Assembly: GCA_964530345.1 (NCBI GenBank)
Contig: CAZGYJ010000018.1
Span: forward strand, 1 to 27,076
DNA: 27,076 bases
Direction of reading: 5' to 3'
From: JALSJK01 sp964530345
GTDB taxonomy: Bacteria > Pseudomonadota > Gammaproteobacteria > Methylococcales > Methylomonadaceae
Part shown: positions 8,131 through 16,580 of the stretch, piece by piece
Layout of the letters: the number at the start of each line of letters is the position of its first letter
Position numbering within the stretch: the stretch's first letter is position 1
The notes under the pieces: generated by a model
What the model saw: the letters and a program-made list of their open reading frames with translations, nothing else
Database searches by the model: none
What the model was told of the DNA's origin: nothing
Made by a program: the position numbers and the translations under genes

Positions 8131-9420
8131 ATGGCAAAAAACATTCAGGCAATTCGTGGCATGCATGATGTACTGCCGGATTCTACATGGCACTGGCAGT
8201 ACGTGGAACAGATCATCAAGGAAATAATGAGTAATTATGGATATAAAGAAATCCGTTTACCAATTGTCGAAAAGACTGATTTATTCAAACGCTCAATTGG
8301 CGAAGTTACTGATATTGTCGAAAAGGAAATGTATACCTTTGAGGACCGAAATGGAGATTCGCTGACCTTACGTCCTGAGGGAACAGCCGGATGTTTGAGA
8401 GCATGTCTTGAACATGGTCTGTTACACAATCAGATTCAGCGTCTTTGGTACTATGGACCGATGTTTCGTCATGAAAGGCCACAGAAGGGAAGATATCGCC
8501 AGTTCACCCAATTAGGTGTTGAAACCTATGGTATGCCTGGTCCTGATATTGATCTAGAAATTTTGTTGTTATCTGTTAGGTTATGGCAACGCTTAGGTAT
8601 TCTGGAGCAGTTAGAGTTGCAACTAAATTCTTTGGGGACTACCGAGGAAAGGTTGGTTTACCGTGAGCAATTAGTTGAATATTTTACCAAACATTCTGAA
8701 CAATTAGACGAGGACAGCCAGCGTAGATTAAACACCAATCCAATGCGAATTCTGGACAGTAAAAATCCTAATATGCAAACATTGATTGAGCAAGCTCCGG
8801 CATTAATGGATTTTTTGGGGGAAGAAAGTAAAACGCATTTTTCGCAACTCACCAAAAAACTGGATCAACTGGGTATTCGCTACACTCTTAACCCTCGTCT
8901 TGTTAGAGGTTTGGACTACTACGGCAAAACTGTATTTGAATGGGTAACTGACAAACTTGGTGCTCAGGGAACTGTGTGTGCGGGCGGGCGATATGACAAC
9001 CTGATAGAACAATTGGGTGGTAAACCAAATCACGCAATTGGTTTTGCTTTGGGAATGGAAAGGTTATTATCGTTACTTGAGGAAAGTGGTCAATTACCAG
9101 ACCCACACCCTGTTGATGCCTACTTAATACGTGTTGGAGAGAAAGCCGAGCTGGCTGGATACGAATTGGCTGAAAAATTAAGGAATGCGCTGCCCAATTT
9201 GAAGTTGCTGATGCATTGTGGTGCAGGCAGCTTTAAAAGCCAGTTTAAGAAAGCCGATAAAAGTGGCGCTGAATATGCTTTAATCCTTGGAGAAGATGAG
9301 GTTATAGCTAATAAAGTCAGCATTAAACCGCTTCGTTCTAAGCAGGAACAGCATACTGTTTCGCATAATGAAGCGGTTGAATTATTAAAAAAAATTACTG
9401 TACATGACAAAAAATCGTAA
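8131..9420 (+). CDS. hisS: histidyl-tRNA synthetase
   Basis: HisRS charges tRNA-His. The 429-aa protein (424 in E. coli) has the class II core: motif 2 MFRHERPQKGRYRQF, the histidine-specific LVRGLDYYGKTVFEW and AGGRYDNL loops, motif 3 AIGFALGMERLL, and a C-terminal anticodon-binding domain from about residue 330. The start MAKNIQAIRGMHDVLP is the family N-terminus. The gene ends at the edge of a 353-bp gap that holds two repeat structures, so read-through into yfgM may be reduced. Confidence 0.98.
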   Translation: MAKNIQAIRGMHDVLPDSTWHWQYVEQIIKEIMSNYGYKEIRLPIVEKTDLFKRSIGEVTDIVEKEMYTFEDRNGDSLTLRPEGTAGCLRACLEHGLLHNQIQRLWYYGPMFRHERPQKGRYRQFTQLGVETYGMPGPDIDLEILLLSVRLWQRLGILEQLELQLNSLGTTEERLVYREQLVEYFTKHSEQLDEDSQRRLNTNPMRILDSKNPNMQTLIEQAPALMDFLGEESKTHFSQLTKKLDQLGIRYTLNPRLVRGLDYYGKTVFEWVTDKLGAQGTVCAGGRYDNLIEQLGGKPNHAIGFALGMERLLSLLEESGQLPDPHPVDAYLIRVGEKAELAGYELAEKLRNALPNLKLLMHCGAGSFKSQFKKADKSGAEYALILGEDEVIANKVSIKPLRSKQEQHTVSHNEAVELLKKITVHDKKS

Positions 9421-9433
9421 AAAATAGATAAGT

Positions 9434-9562
9434 CATTGAAAAAATTAAATACGCGTCAATACCTACCTGTAGTTCTCTATCGCATTCCTGCGATAGAATT
9501 TCTATTTTTTCAATGACTTAAAAATTTTACAAGAGGAAATGAATTTTTTGTCGTGTACAGAG
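9434..9562 (+). repeat. dispersed ~130-bp intergenic repeat, copy B, with long hairpin
   Basis: This is the second copy of the element seen at 1142-1274. It shares the hairpin TTCTCTATCGCATTCCTGCG (about 9473-9492, closed by ATAGAA) and the end box GAATTTTTTGTCGTGTACAG (9541-9560). The middle section is diverged from copies A and C. It is nested with a 16-bp perfect inverted repeat, AAGTCATTGAAAAAAT at 9430-9445 against 9504-9519, which wraps the smaller hairpin and starts 9 nt after the hisS stop. This could stop or stabilise hisS mRNA, though no U-tract follows as in a standard terminator. Confidence 0.65.
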
Positions 9563-9575
9563 AAAAAATTACTTA

Positions 9576-9731
9576 GGAGTGAGCACGGAATAAGTTTGGC
9601 AACCGGCGCCGTATTTTTATTCGTATTCAAGGCGTAGAAATAGGCGCATAGCCGGCTATGTAACTATTTTTACAACGCAGAAGGCGGATAAAAAGACAAG
9701 CCAGTTGTTAAAGTTATTTCTTGTTCGTTCC
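9576..9731. repeat. ERIC-like 156-bp imperfect palindrome
   Basis: The whole 156 bp reads as one near-symmetric palindrome centred on the perfect 14-mer CATAGCCGGCTATG at 9647-9660. Flanking arms pair as GTAGAAATAG with CTATTTTTAC, and further out ATAAGTTTGGCAACCGGC with GCCAGTTGTTAAAGTTAT. The two 85-nt halves have equal length and mostly agree when one is reverse-complemented. Such long palindromes without an open frame are typical of dispersed, transcribed intergenic repeats. It lies between hisS and yfgM; its right end is 43 bp before yfgM. Confidence 0.7.
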
Positions 9732-9773
9732 TTGGACAATTGTCAATTTATTAACTTTACAAATTAAATCATT

Positions 9774-10424
9774 ATGATGGAAGTTTACAATTCAGACGAA
9801 GAACAAGTTGAAGCGCTAAAACGCTGGTGGAAAGCAAATGGCACTTCGATCATTGCGGGTGTTGTTGTTGGTATAGCAATTATCGGTGGCTGGAATTTCT
9901 GGAAAAGCAACCAAGAGCAAAAGGCGCTCCAAGCATCAGCTATGTATGAACAATTGTTACAGGCTACAAAAGAAGACAAGTCAGAGACTGTGATTAAAAT
10001 CAGTGAAGCGCTGACAAAGGAATTTGATTCAACACCCTATGCTGAATTGGGCTTGTTATTGGGAGCCAAAGCTAAAATTCAATCTAACGAATTACCCGCT
10101 GCTAAGGAAATTCTTAGTAAGCTTCAGTCTGATTCTGATTTTGTCATTAAAAACCTGGCAACCATTCGCAAAATTAGAACCATGTTAGCAACTGGAGAAT
10201 ACGAACCTGGGCTTCAACTGATTGCAGATATGGAGCCTCAGTCTAGTGAAAGTTTTAGCGGAGTTTACGAAGAACTAAAAGGTGATTTATACGTTGCACT
10301 AAATAGGTTAGGTGTCGCACGAACTGCTTATCAGAATGCCTTGCGGGCTGGAACTTTTTCTCCATTATTGCAAAGCAAGCTGGATGATATTTCTGTTCCA
10401 GAAACAGAAGAAGTCAAAGAATAA
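9774..10424 (+). CDS. yfgM: YfgM-like inner-membrane TPR protein (ancillary SecYEG translocon subunit)
   Basis: YfgM is a periplasmic TPR protein anchored in the inner membrane; in E. coli it binds SecYEG and the chaperone PpiD. The 216-aa protein has the family N-terminus (MEVYNSDEEQVEALKRWWKANG), one membrane helix at about residues 24-42 (TSIIAGVVVGIAIIGGW) and a helical periplasmic part ending near TAYQNALRAGT. Two adjacent ATGs (9774 and 9777) can serve; E. coli YfgM begins ME, so the second may be used. No clear ribosome-binding site is visible. Its stop shares one base with the bamB start. Confidence 0.93.
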   Translation: MMEVYNSDEEQVEALKRWWKANGTSIIAGVVVGIAIIGGWNFWKSNQEQKALQASAMYEQLLQATKEDKSETVIKISEALTKEFDSTPYAELGLLLGAKAKIQSNELPAAKEILSKLQSDSDFVIKNLATIRKIRTMLATGEYEPGLQLIADMEPQSSESFSGVYEELKGDLYVALNRLGVARTAYQNALRAGTFSPLLQSKLDDISVPETEEVKE

Positions 10425-11617
10425 TGCGACTACCTGTCTTAATTTTTTGCTGTTTCATTTTATCTGGATGCGCAGCCTTACAACAGCTTGATGAGGCTGC
10501 TAGTAGTTTGACAGACTATCTAACGGGTGGTGAAGATAACATTGAGCCACCTAATGAACTGACAGACTATGAACCTGAAATAACTATTGAGCTTTTATGG
10601 ACAGCGCAAACAGGAGTCGGTTTTGATGAGCAAGATGTGAAATTAGTGCCAGCTTTGGCCTATGGAAAAATTATTACTGCGGATAGGGAAGGGCTGGTTG
10701 AAGCTCGTGATGCCGCAAATGGAAAATTACTGTGGAGCGTTGAAAAAGAAAAGCCAATTTCCAGCGGTCCCGGCATTGGCTCATCAACTGTCATTCTGGG
10801 TACCAGTGATGCTGAAGTTATTGCATTGGATACTGATTCCGGCAAAGAATTATGGGTAGCCAAGGTTTCTAGCGAAGTCTTATCTGTTCCAAAAATTGAT
10901 CAGGGTACTGTAATTGTTCGTACTACTGATGGACGTTTGATTGCTTTGGATGAGACGACAGGAAAAGAACTTTGGGTCTTTATCAGAAGTGTTCCAACAT
11001 TGAGCATTCGTGGTTCGGGCACACCTCTTATAGTTGATGATACTGTCATCAGTGGTTTTGCAAACGGTAAACTAATAGCCTTGCGATTAAAAGACGGGAA
11101 ACTGGTTTGGGAAACCAGCATTGCTATTCCCAGAGGCCGGTCTGAAGTAGAACGCCTTGTAGATTTGGATGTTGACCCGATAGAGTCTGACGGCGTTATT
11201 TTTATTGCCAGTTATCAGGGAGGAGTGAGTGCCGTGTTAGCTCTGGATGGCGATGTATTATGGCGTAATGAAGATATTTCTTCTTATTCGGGATTAAGTA
11301 ATGACTGGAAGTATCTTTATCTTACTGATACTGAAAGTGATGTCTGGCAGCTTGATCAACGTAATGGCGCTGGTTTATGGAGTCAAAAAGATCTTCATCA
11401 ACGTCGACTGACAGCGCCGGTTGCCTATGATGATAATGTTGTGGTGGGCGACTTTGAAGGTTATATTCATTGGTTATCAACTAGTGATGGACGGCAATTA
11501 GGGAGAATCCAAATTACTGATGGACCTATTCAAACGCAACCAATCGTGGTTGACCAAATTGTCTATATCTATGCTCAGGATGGCACTATAGCTGCACTAA
11601 AGGCTAACCCGATTTAA
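10424..11617 (+). CDS. bamB: outer membrane assembly lipoprotein BamB
   Basis: BamB is the beta-propeller lipoprotein of the BAM complex that inserts beta-barrel proteins in the outer membrane. The 397-aa protein has a lipoprotein signal (FILSGC, lipid-carrying C16) followed by PQQ-type propeller blades, recognisable by recurring units such as ALDTDSGKELWVAKV, ALDETTGKELWVF and ALRLKDGKLVWET. The start overlaps the yfgM stop (TAATG) and its own stop overlaps the der start in the same way, so yfgM-bamB-der are translationally coupled. Confidence 0.96.
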   Translation: MRLPVLIFCCFILSGCAALQQLDEAASSLTDYLTGGEDNIEPPNELTDYEPEITIELLWTAQTGVGFDEQDVKLVPALAYGKIITADREGLVEARDAANGKLLWSVEKEKPISSGPGIGSSTVILGTSDAEVIALDTDSGKELWVAKVSSEVLSVPKIDQGTVIVRTTDGRLIALDETTGKELWVFIRSVPTLSIRGSGTPLIVDDTVISGFANGKLIALRLKDGKLVWETSIAIPRGRSEVERLVDLDVDPIESDGVIFIASYQGGVSAVLALDGDVLWRNEDISSYSGLSNDWKYLYLTDTESDVWQLDQRNGAGLWSQKDLHQRRLTAPVAYDDNVVVGDFEGYIHWLSTSDGRQLGRIQITDGPIQTQPIVVDQIVYIYAQDGTIAALKANPI

Positions 11618-13017
11618 TGTCATTACCTGTTATTGCCCTAGTTGGTCGGCCAAATGTTGGCAAATCAACACTTTTTAATTATTTGACCCGAAGCAGGGAG
11701 GCATTGGTTGCAGATTTCCCTGGCTTAACTCGAGACCGTCAGTATGGTCGTATCAAACGTGGCAACCGAGATTGTTTGCTGATTGATACCGGTGGTATTG
11801 CCGATGATTTGGCAGGCATTGAAACCTTTGCAAGACGTCAGGTGCAACTGGCGCTTGATGAGGCAGATCTGATTTTTTTTCTGGTAGATGCCAGAGAAGG
11901 TTTGAATGCTTCAGATCATGTCATTGTTGAAATGCTTAGAAAATTAAATAAGCCAGTGGTGTTGGTTGCAAACAAAATTGATGGTATTAACCTTGATGAG
12001 GCAATTGCTGATTTCTATAATTTGGCATTGGGAAAACCAGTAACCATTGCTGCTGCTCATGGCCGGGGTATTTCTGAATTACTGGGCAAAGTTGATGAGT
12101 TAATTCCAGAGACTGAAGCGCAACAGCAACAACAAACAGATCAAGGAATTGCTATTGCCATTATAGGCAGACCTAATGTCGGCAAATCGACATTAGTCAA
12201 CAGGTTACTTGGCGAAGAAAGAGTGGTGGTCTTTGACCAGCCAGGAACCACGCGTGATAGTATTTTTATTCCGTTCGAACGTGATGGCAAATCATTTACA
12301 CTTATTGACACCGCCGGAATGCGACGACGTGCCAAAATTTCTCAAGCCATTGAAAAATTTAGTGTCATCAAATCATTGCAGGCCATTGAAAAAGCCAATG
12401 TGGTGATCTATCTCATTGATGCAAGTGAAGGGGTTACTGATCAGGATGCTCATTTATTAGGCTTGGTACTCGAAGCTGGCCGGGCGCTTATAATTGGCCT
12501 TAATAAATGGGATGGCTTAAGTATTGATCAGAAAAATACTATCAGAAGACAAATTGATGTTAAATTACCTTTTCTTGAATATGCTCAGAAACACCCTATC
12601 TCTGCATTACATGGTAGTGGTGTAGGAAAATTGTTTGATGTTGTACATGAGCTTCATGACAAAGCTATGATTGACATGTCGACATCGCTACTTAGTAAAA
12701 TTCTGGAACAAGCAGTGCAAATGCATCAACCGCCATTAGTTCAAGGCCGCAGGGTGAAATTAAAATATGCACATCAAGGAGGGCACAATCCACCCGTTGT
12801 GGTTATCCATGGTAATCAGACTGAAGCATTGCCCAATGCATACAAGCGTTATCTGATGAATTTTTTCAGAAGCAAATTAGGCCTGGATGGAACGCCAGTC
12901 AGAATTCATCTTAAATCATCGTCGAATCCTTTCCATGGCAGAAAAAATAAACTAACGGAGAGACAGCTTAAAAAAAGGAAAAGATTGATTAAACATATCA
13001 AAAAACATAAAAAATAA
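11617..13017 (+). CDS. der: ribosome biogenesis GTPase Der (EngA)
   Basis: Der is a GTPase with two G domains needed for assembly of the 50S subunit. The 466-aa protein shows G domain 1 with GRPNVGKST at residues 10-18, DTGG and NKID, and G domain 2 with a second GRPNVGKST near 184-192, DTAGMRRRAK and NKWD. A C-terminal KH-like domain (about 350-440) follows, then a very basic tail (KLTERQLKKRKRLIKHIKKH). The start overlaps the bamB stop by one base. tpx follows after a single base. Confidence 0.98.
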   Translation: MSLPVIALVGRPNVGKSTLFNYLTRSREALVADFPGLTRDRQYGRIKRGNRDCLLIDTGGIADDLAGIETFARRQVQLALDEADLIFFLVDAREGLNASDHVIVEMLRKLNKPVVLVANKIDGINLDEAIADFYNLALGKPVTIAAAHGRGISELLGKVDELIPETEAQQQQQTDQGIAIAIIGRPNVGKSTLVNRLLGEERVVVFDQPGTTRDSIFIPFERDGKSFTLIDTAGMRRRAKISQAIEKFSVIKSLQAIEKANVVIYLIDASEGVTDQDAHLLGLVLEAGRALIIGLNKWDGLSIDQKNTIRRQIDVKLPFLEYAQKHPISALHGSGVGKLFDVVHELHDKAMIDMSTSLLSKILEQAVQMHQPPLVQGRRVKLKYAHQGGHNPPVVVIHGNQTEALPNAYKRYLMNFFRSKLGLDGTPVRIHLKSSSNPFHGRKNKLTERQLKKRKRLIKHIKKHKK

Positions 13018-13018
13018 C

Positions 13019-13531
13019 ATGAGTGAAATCACTTTTCAAGGCAAACCAATTCATACTTGTGGGGATTTTCCCTCAGTTGGTAAAACTGCACCTGATTTTT
13101 TATTGACCAATTCCAGGCTTATAGACGTTTCTCTAGCCGATTTTTCAGGCAAAAAAAAATTGCTGAATATTGTTCCCAGTCTGGACACGCCTACTTGCGC
13201 TATTTCAGCACGCAAGTTTAATGAAAAAGCCAGTCGCTTAAAGGACGTCGTAATGTTGATGGTTTCAGCTGATTTACCTTTTGCCCAGGACCGCTTTTGC
13301 GGCAAGGAAAAATTAAAAGACATCATTCCTTTATCGACCTTCCGGTCTACATTTTCTGATGATTATGGTGTCAGAATTATTGATAGCATTCTTGCCGGAT
13401 TAAGCGCAAGAGCAGTTGTGATTATTGATGAAGAAAACAAGGTCATTTATAGCCAGCTAATTCAGGAAATTGCTGAGGAGCCAGATTATGAATCGGCTTT
13501 GGAGGCTTTATCCAAAGCAAATATAACGTAA
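13019..13531 (+). CDS. tpx: thiol peroxidase (Tpx), atypical 2-Cys peroxiredoxin
   Basis: Tpx reduces hydrogen peroxide and organic peroxides, using thioredoxin as donor. The 170-aa protein has the peroxidatic Cys60 in SLDTPTCAISARKFN and the resolving Cys94 in AQDRFCG, at almost the same positions as in E. coli Tpx (C61 and C95). The N-terminal TFQGKPIHTCG and the GKTAPDF stretch are typical. It starts one base after the der stop, so it is probably the last gene of yfgM-bamB-der-tpx. There is no signal peptide, so it should be cytoplasmic. Its presence at the end of this operon is not the E. coli arrangement. Confidence 0.95.
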   Translation: MSEITFQGKPIHTCGDFPSVGKTAPDFLLTNSRLIDVSLADFSGKKKLLNIVPSLDTPTCAISARKFNEKASRLKDVVMLMVSADLPFAQDRFCGKEKLKDIIPLSTFRSTFSDDYGVRIIDSILAGLSARAVVIIDEENKVIYSQLIQEIAEEPDYESALEALSKANIT

Positions 13532-13589
13532 GCCTTCTATAGCTTCGCGTTTGAAAATGCCTGGTTTTGAGTGCGCCAGTTTTTGTCAA

Positions 13590-13675
13590 GGATTCGGCGC
13601 AAAAACGCAACAATAGCTCGCTATTAGAAGATTCTGTAACGACCTCATTAAATTGAGTATTTTTTAACGTACAGC
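13590..13675. repeat. short palindromic repeat and orphan end box between convergent genes
   Basis: This 160-bp gap between the convergent tpx and response-regulator genes contains the palindrome AATAGCTCGCTATT (13611-13624), flanked by GGCGCAAAAACGCAAC on the left and GAAGATTCTGTAACG on the right, which partly pair. It resembles in plan, though not in base sequence, the palindrome at 9576-9731. At about 13659-13675 it ends with ATTTTTTAACGTACAG, a shortened form of the end box of the 130-bp repeat. It may serve as a two-way terminator region, but no classical U-tract hairpin is seen. Confidence 0.45.
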
Positions 13676-13691
13676 TAAAAATAGCTGAAGT

Positions 13692-14480
13692 TTAATTCGA
13701 GACCGACTGTAAAATTTTTTCGAGTTCTTTAAGATCAATCGGTTTAGTAATGAAATTATCGAAGCCGTTTCGTAAAGCCGCTTTTTCCAGTCTTTTTTCA
13801 GCAAAACCACTGACGGCAATCATTTTTAATTGCTGATTTGGCCCGCACTGGGCCCTTATTGTTTTCATGACATCGAGACCACCCATAATCGGCATATTTA
13901 GATCTATAAGTGCTAAGTCGTAAGTTGTTTCCAATAATTTATCAACAGCCCGGCCCCCGTCTGTTGCGATATCAACTGAACAATTCAGACTTAACAACTG
14001 GTTTTCTAATAGTAAGCAATTAATTTCATTGTCTTCAGCAATCAAAATTTTGTTGGTTTCAGATTGTTGTTTTGATATTTCTTGTGGATCGTTTTGCAGA
14101 GCAAGATCAAATATTTCAGCTAAAAGATTGTTTATTTCTTCTGTTTGCACTGGCTTAAGAATAAGGGTTATCTTCTCTGAATCAAAAAATTGTTGTTGAT
14201 AACCATCTGGAGATTGTTCAGCTATGGCAATAATATTTTGATCTGGGATTTTTGCTCTGATACTGCGAATGGTCTCAATGCCGTTTAGATCAGGCAGAGC
14301 CATATCTATAATAATTAAATCTGGCCTACTATTTTCCAAACCATCCAGACATTGAAAACCGTCGGATAGTACTAAAACTTCAGAAGCATGTTTTTGCACA
14401 GAGGTTTGCAATTCTTCTGCATTTTGCCGATCATTATCTACAATCCAAATTGATGGGCTTTGCTTGATTTCTTGTACCAT
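13692..14480 (-). CDS. stand-alone response regulator with two receiver domains
   Basis: The 262-aa protein consists of two CheY-like receiver domains and nothing else. Domain 1 (about 10-125) has VDND (13-16), phospho-acceptor D59 in IIIDMALPDLNG and K109 in LKPV. Domain 2 (about 144-260) has AEDN (148-151), D193 in LIDLNMPIMGG, VSG and K246 in ITKPID. Both domains keep the residues needed for phosphorylation. There is no DNA-binding, enzymatic or kinase domain, so output must be through protein contacts or phosphorelay. No partner kinase is next to it. Convergent with tpx; the 377-bp region upstream is shared with the divergent YihY gene. Confidence 0.9.
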   Translation of the reverse strand: MVQEIKQSPSIWIVDNDRQNAEELQTSVQKHASEVLVLSDGFQCLDGLENSRPDLIIIDMALPDLNGIETIRSIRAKIPDQNIIAIAEQSPDGYQQQFFDSEKITLILKPVQTEEINNLLAEIFDLALQNDPQEISKQQSETNKILIAEDNEINCLLLENQLLSLNCSVDIATDGGRAVDKLLETTYDLALIDLNMPIMGGLDVMKTIRAQCGPNQQLKMIAVSGFAEKRLEKAALRNGFDNFITKPIDLKELEKILQSVSN

Positions 14481-14857
14481 TTGATTATGTTTTTAAGTTA
14501 TTCAAAAATAGAAGAGTATCTTTTCAACTGTGAAATAACACCTGATTCCGTGATTTCAATGCGGATAAAAGGGGATAAAATATTGGTTTAGCACGGGATT
14601 TGAAAATATCTTAGCTTCACCCTAAGGTTAAGCGGGCATTGTTTTAATCCGTGATGAATCAAAAGCTTGTCACCTGTGCCATAGTGAAGTCATGGAAAAT
14701 GTTGATTAATGACCGGACGACAAGCGGAAGAAACGACAACCCAAATGCATTTAAATAATATTTGTACCATTTTTAAAGCTGATTTATTATGCCAGAAAAA
14801 TTATATTTTCTGGTTCAAAGTTAATTTAACAATCTACAAAGGACATTTATTTATTAT
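14481..14857. other. 377-bp divergent intergenic region
   Basis: This lies between the divergent response-regulator and YihY genes and should contain both promoters. The only clear structure is the inverted repeat CCAGAAAA...TTTTCTGG at 14792-14813, 45 nt before the YihY start, which could be an operator or leader hairpin. A 34-codon open frame at 14654 has no ribosome-binding site and is not supported. I see no sigma-70 promoter of good quality. Confidence 0.4.
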
Positions 14858-16174
14858 ATGTTTCAAAAACTGAATCATTTTTTTTCTGAAGGTATTTGGT
14901 TAATTAATCCCGCTAAACTTCATCCAGTTCTTGCCATAGTTGTTAAATATTTAAAAATTCTTATTTTAGCGGCGCATGGATTTGTAAAGGATCATTGCGC
15001 ATTAAGAGCCTCAGCTTTAACGCTTTATACCTTGCTCTCAATCGTTCCAATTATTGCCATGTTGTTTGGTATTGCGAAAGGTTTTGGATTTGAAAAAAAA
15101 CTGCGTGAACAAATTATTGAACAAGTGCCTGATCAGGATTCGATGGTCATGCAAGTTATCGAATTTGCCGAAAATTTATTGGCCAGTACCAAGGGAGGAT
15201 TGGTCGCTGGGGTGGGTATCGTAGTGCTGTTCTGGACCATCATTCGAGTCATTGGAAATATTGAAAGTTCTTTTAATCACATCTGGAAGATAAAAAAAGG
15301 CCGTCCTCTCAATCGAAAATTGAGTGATTATCTTTCCTTAATGCTATTGGCGCCTATTTTATTAATTATCTCTGGAAGTATTTCGGTCTTTGTCTCAACA
15401 CAACTAACGCGTTTGATTGCAATAATCAACTTACCTGAGTTTGGCACTTATCTGGTGTTGTTTGTTCTTAAATTACTGCCACTCTTTATCCTTTGGATAT
15501 TGTTTTCCTTTATTTTTGTTTTTATGCCGAATACCAAGGTATCACTCAAATCTGGGATAATTGCTGCAATTATTACCGGTACTGTCTATAAAATCGTACA
15601 ATGGGCCTATATAAGTTTGCAGGTTGGTGTAACCAGCGCCAATGCTATTTATGGAAGTTTTGCGGCATTACCTTTGTTTTTAATTTGGTTGCAAATTGGC
15701 TGGATGATTATTCTTTTTGGGTCTGAAATATCGTTTTATGATCAGCATTACGATGCTTATCGGAATAAAGACAAATTCGCGAATCTGAGTTTTACCAAAA
15801 AGAAAATATTGGCACTGCAAATCGCGCAATTAATCATCAAACAGTTTGCTAATAATCTTCCACCATTAAATTTATCTGAAATCTGTACTAAACTGGTATT
15901 GCCGCTTTCCGCAGTACAACCGGTATTGGATGAGTTAATTGAAAGCAAAATCATTGTCGAAATAAAAGTGGATGAAGATGAAAACGAGCCAGTTTTTCAG
16001 CCTGCCTGTGATCCAGATTTGCTCAGTATTTCTTATGTAATAGATGCACTTGAGAGATGCGGGAACAATAATTTGCCTGAAACTGAAGGATTGTCGTATT
16101 TCTCAAACATTTTGAAAGAATTTGAAGACTGTCTGGTTCAATCAAAAAACAATAAGCTATTGAAAGAAATTTAA
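14858..16174 (+). CDS. YihY/BrkB family inner-membrane protein
   Basis: Members of this family were long misnamed ribonuclease BN; the function is unknown, although transport or membrane roles have been proposed. The 438-aa protein has the family's opening ALRASALTLYTLLSIVPIIA and about six membrane helices over residues 30-295, with GSEISFYDQHYDAY closing the membrane part. A soluble C-terminal region of about 140 residues (300-438) has the helical, winged-helix-like pattern (LNLSEICTKLVLPLSAVQPV) of the longer subgroup. AAGGAC lies about 15 nt before the ATG, rather far for a ribosome-binding site. It is followed 57 bp later by a PilZ gene. Confidence 0.92.
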   Translation: MFQKLNHFFSEGIWLINPAKLHPVLAIVVKYLKILILAAHGFVKDHCALRASALTLYTLLSIVPIIAMLFGIAKGFGFEKKLREQIIEQVPDQDSMVMQVIEFAENLLASTKGGLVAGVGIVVLFWTIIRVIGNIESSFNHIWKIKKGRPLNRKLSDYLSLMLLAPILLIISGSISVFVSTQLTRLIAIINLPEFGTYLVLFVLKLLPLFILWILFSFIFVFMPNTKVSLKSGIIAAIITGTVYKIVQWAYISLQVGVTSANAIYGSFAALPLFLIWLQIGWMIILFGSEISFYDQHYDAYRNKDKFANLSFTKKKILALQIAQLIIKQFANNLPPLNLSEICTKLVLPLSAVQPVLDELIESKIIVEIKVDEDENEPVFQPACDPDLLSISYVIDALERCGNNNLPETEGLSYFSNILKEFEDCLVQSKNNKLLKEI

Positions 16175-16231
16175 TCTGGATGAAGAATAATTACATTGTT
16201 TGCATGTGCTTAGTGAATGAGGGCAAAATCA

Positions 16232-16504
16232 ATGCCACCAGGTGATAAGCGACGACATGCAAGAATTCTCCACACTGCAAATGTAAAACTCACCAATACA
16301 AATGGTGAGGCTGTTGATCTTAAAACACGAGATTTTTCTGACGGCGGACTTTTTTTAAGATGTGTTTCCAATCCCATAGTAAAAGAAGGTGAATATGCAA
16401 CAGTCAGAGTGTTGGATATTGAAGATGCGTTAACACAAAATGTAAAAATTATTAGGATTGAACCAGGAATCGGAATTGCCGTAGAATTTGTTCAGAAGAG
16501 TTGA
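16232..16504 (+). CDS. single-domain PilZ protein (c-di-GMP receptor)
   Basis: PilZ domains bind cyclic di-GMP and control motility, pili or polysaccharide output. With the chosen start the protein has 90 aa and is a bare PilZ domain. The N-terminal RxxxR is R7-R11 (KRRHAR) and the second motif DxSxxG is D34-S36-G39 (RDFSDGGLFLR), so ligand binding should be intact. I chose the ATG at 16232 because GAGGG sits 8 nt before it; an earlier in-frame ATG at 16217 adds only five residues and overlaps that site. It may be co-transcribed with the YihY gene. A link with the type IV pilus is plausible but unproven. Confidence 0.88.
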   Translation: MPPGDKRRHARILHTANVKLTNTNGEAVDLKTRDFSDGGLFLRCVSNPIVKEGEYATVRVLDIEDALTQNVKIIRIEPGIGIAVEFVQKS

Positions 16505-16580
16505 AGCTGCAGTTTGAAATATATGGAGCAAACCCACCCAATTAACCATAAATCTTATGGGTAATTATTTAACGTAGAGG

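Noticed and set aside
14654..14758. 34-codon open frame in the response regulator/YihY gap.
   Set aside because: There is no ribosome-binding site or recognisable sequence, and the length is within chance for this gap.
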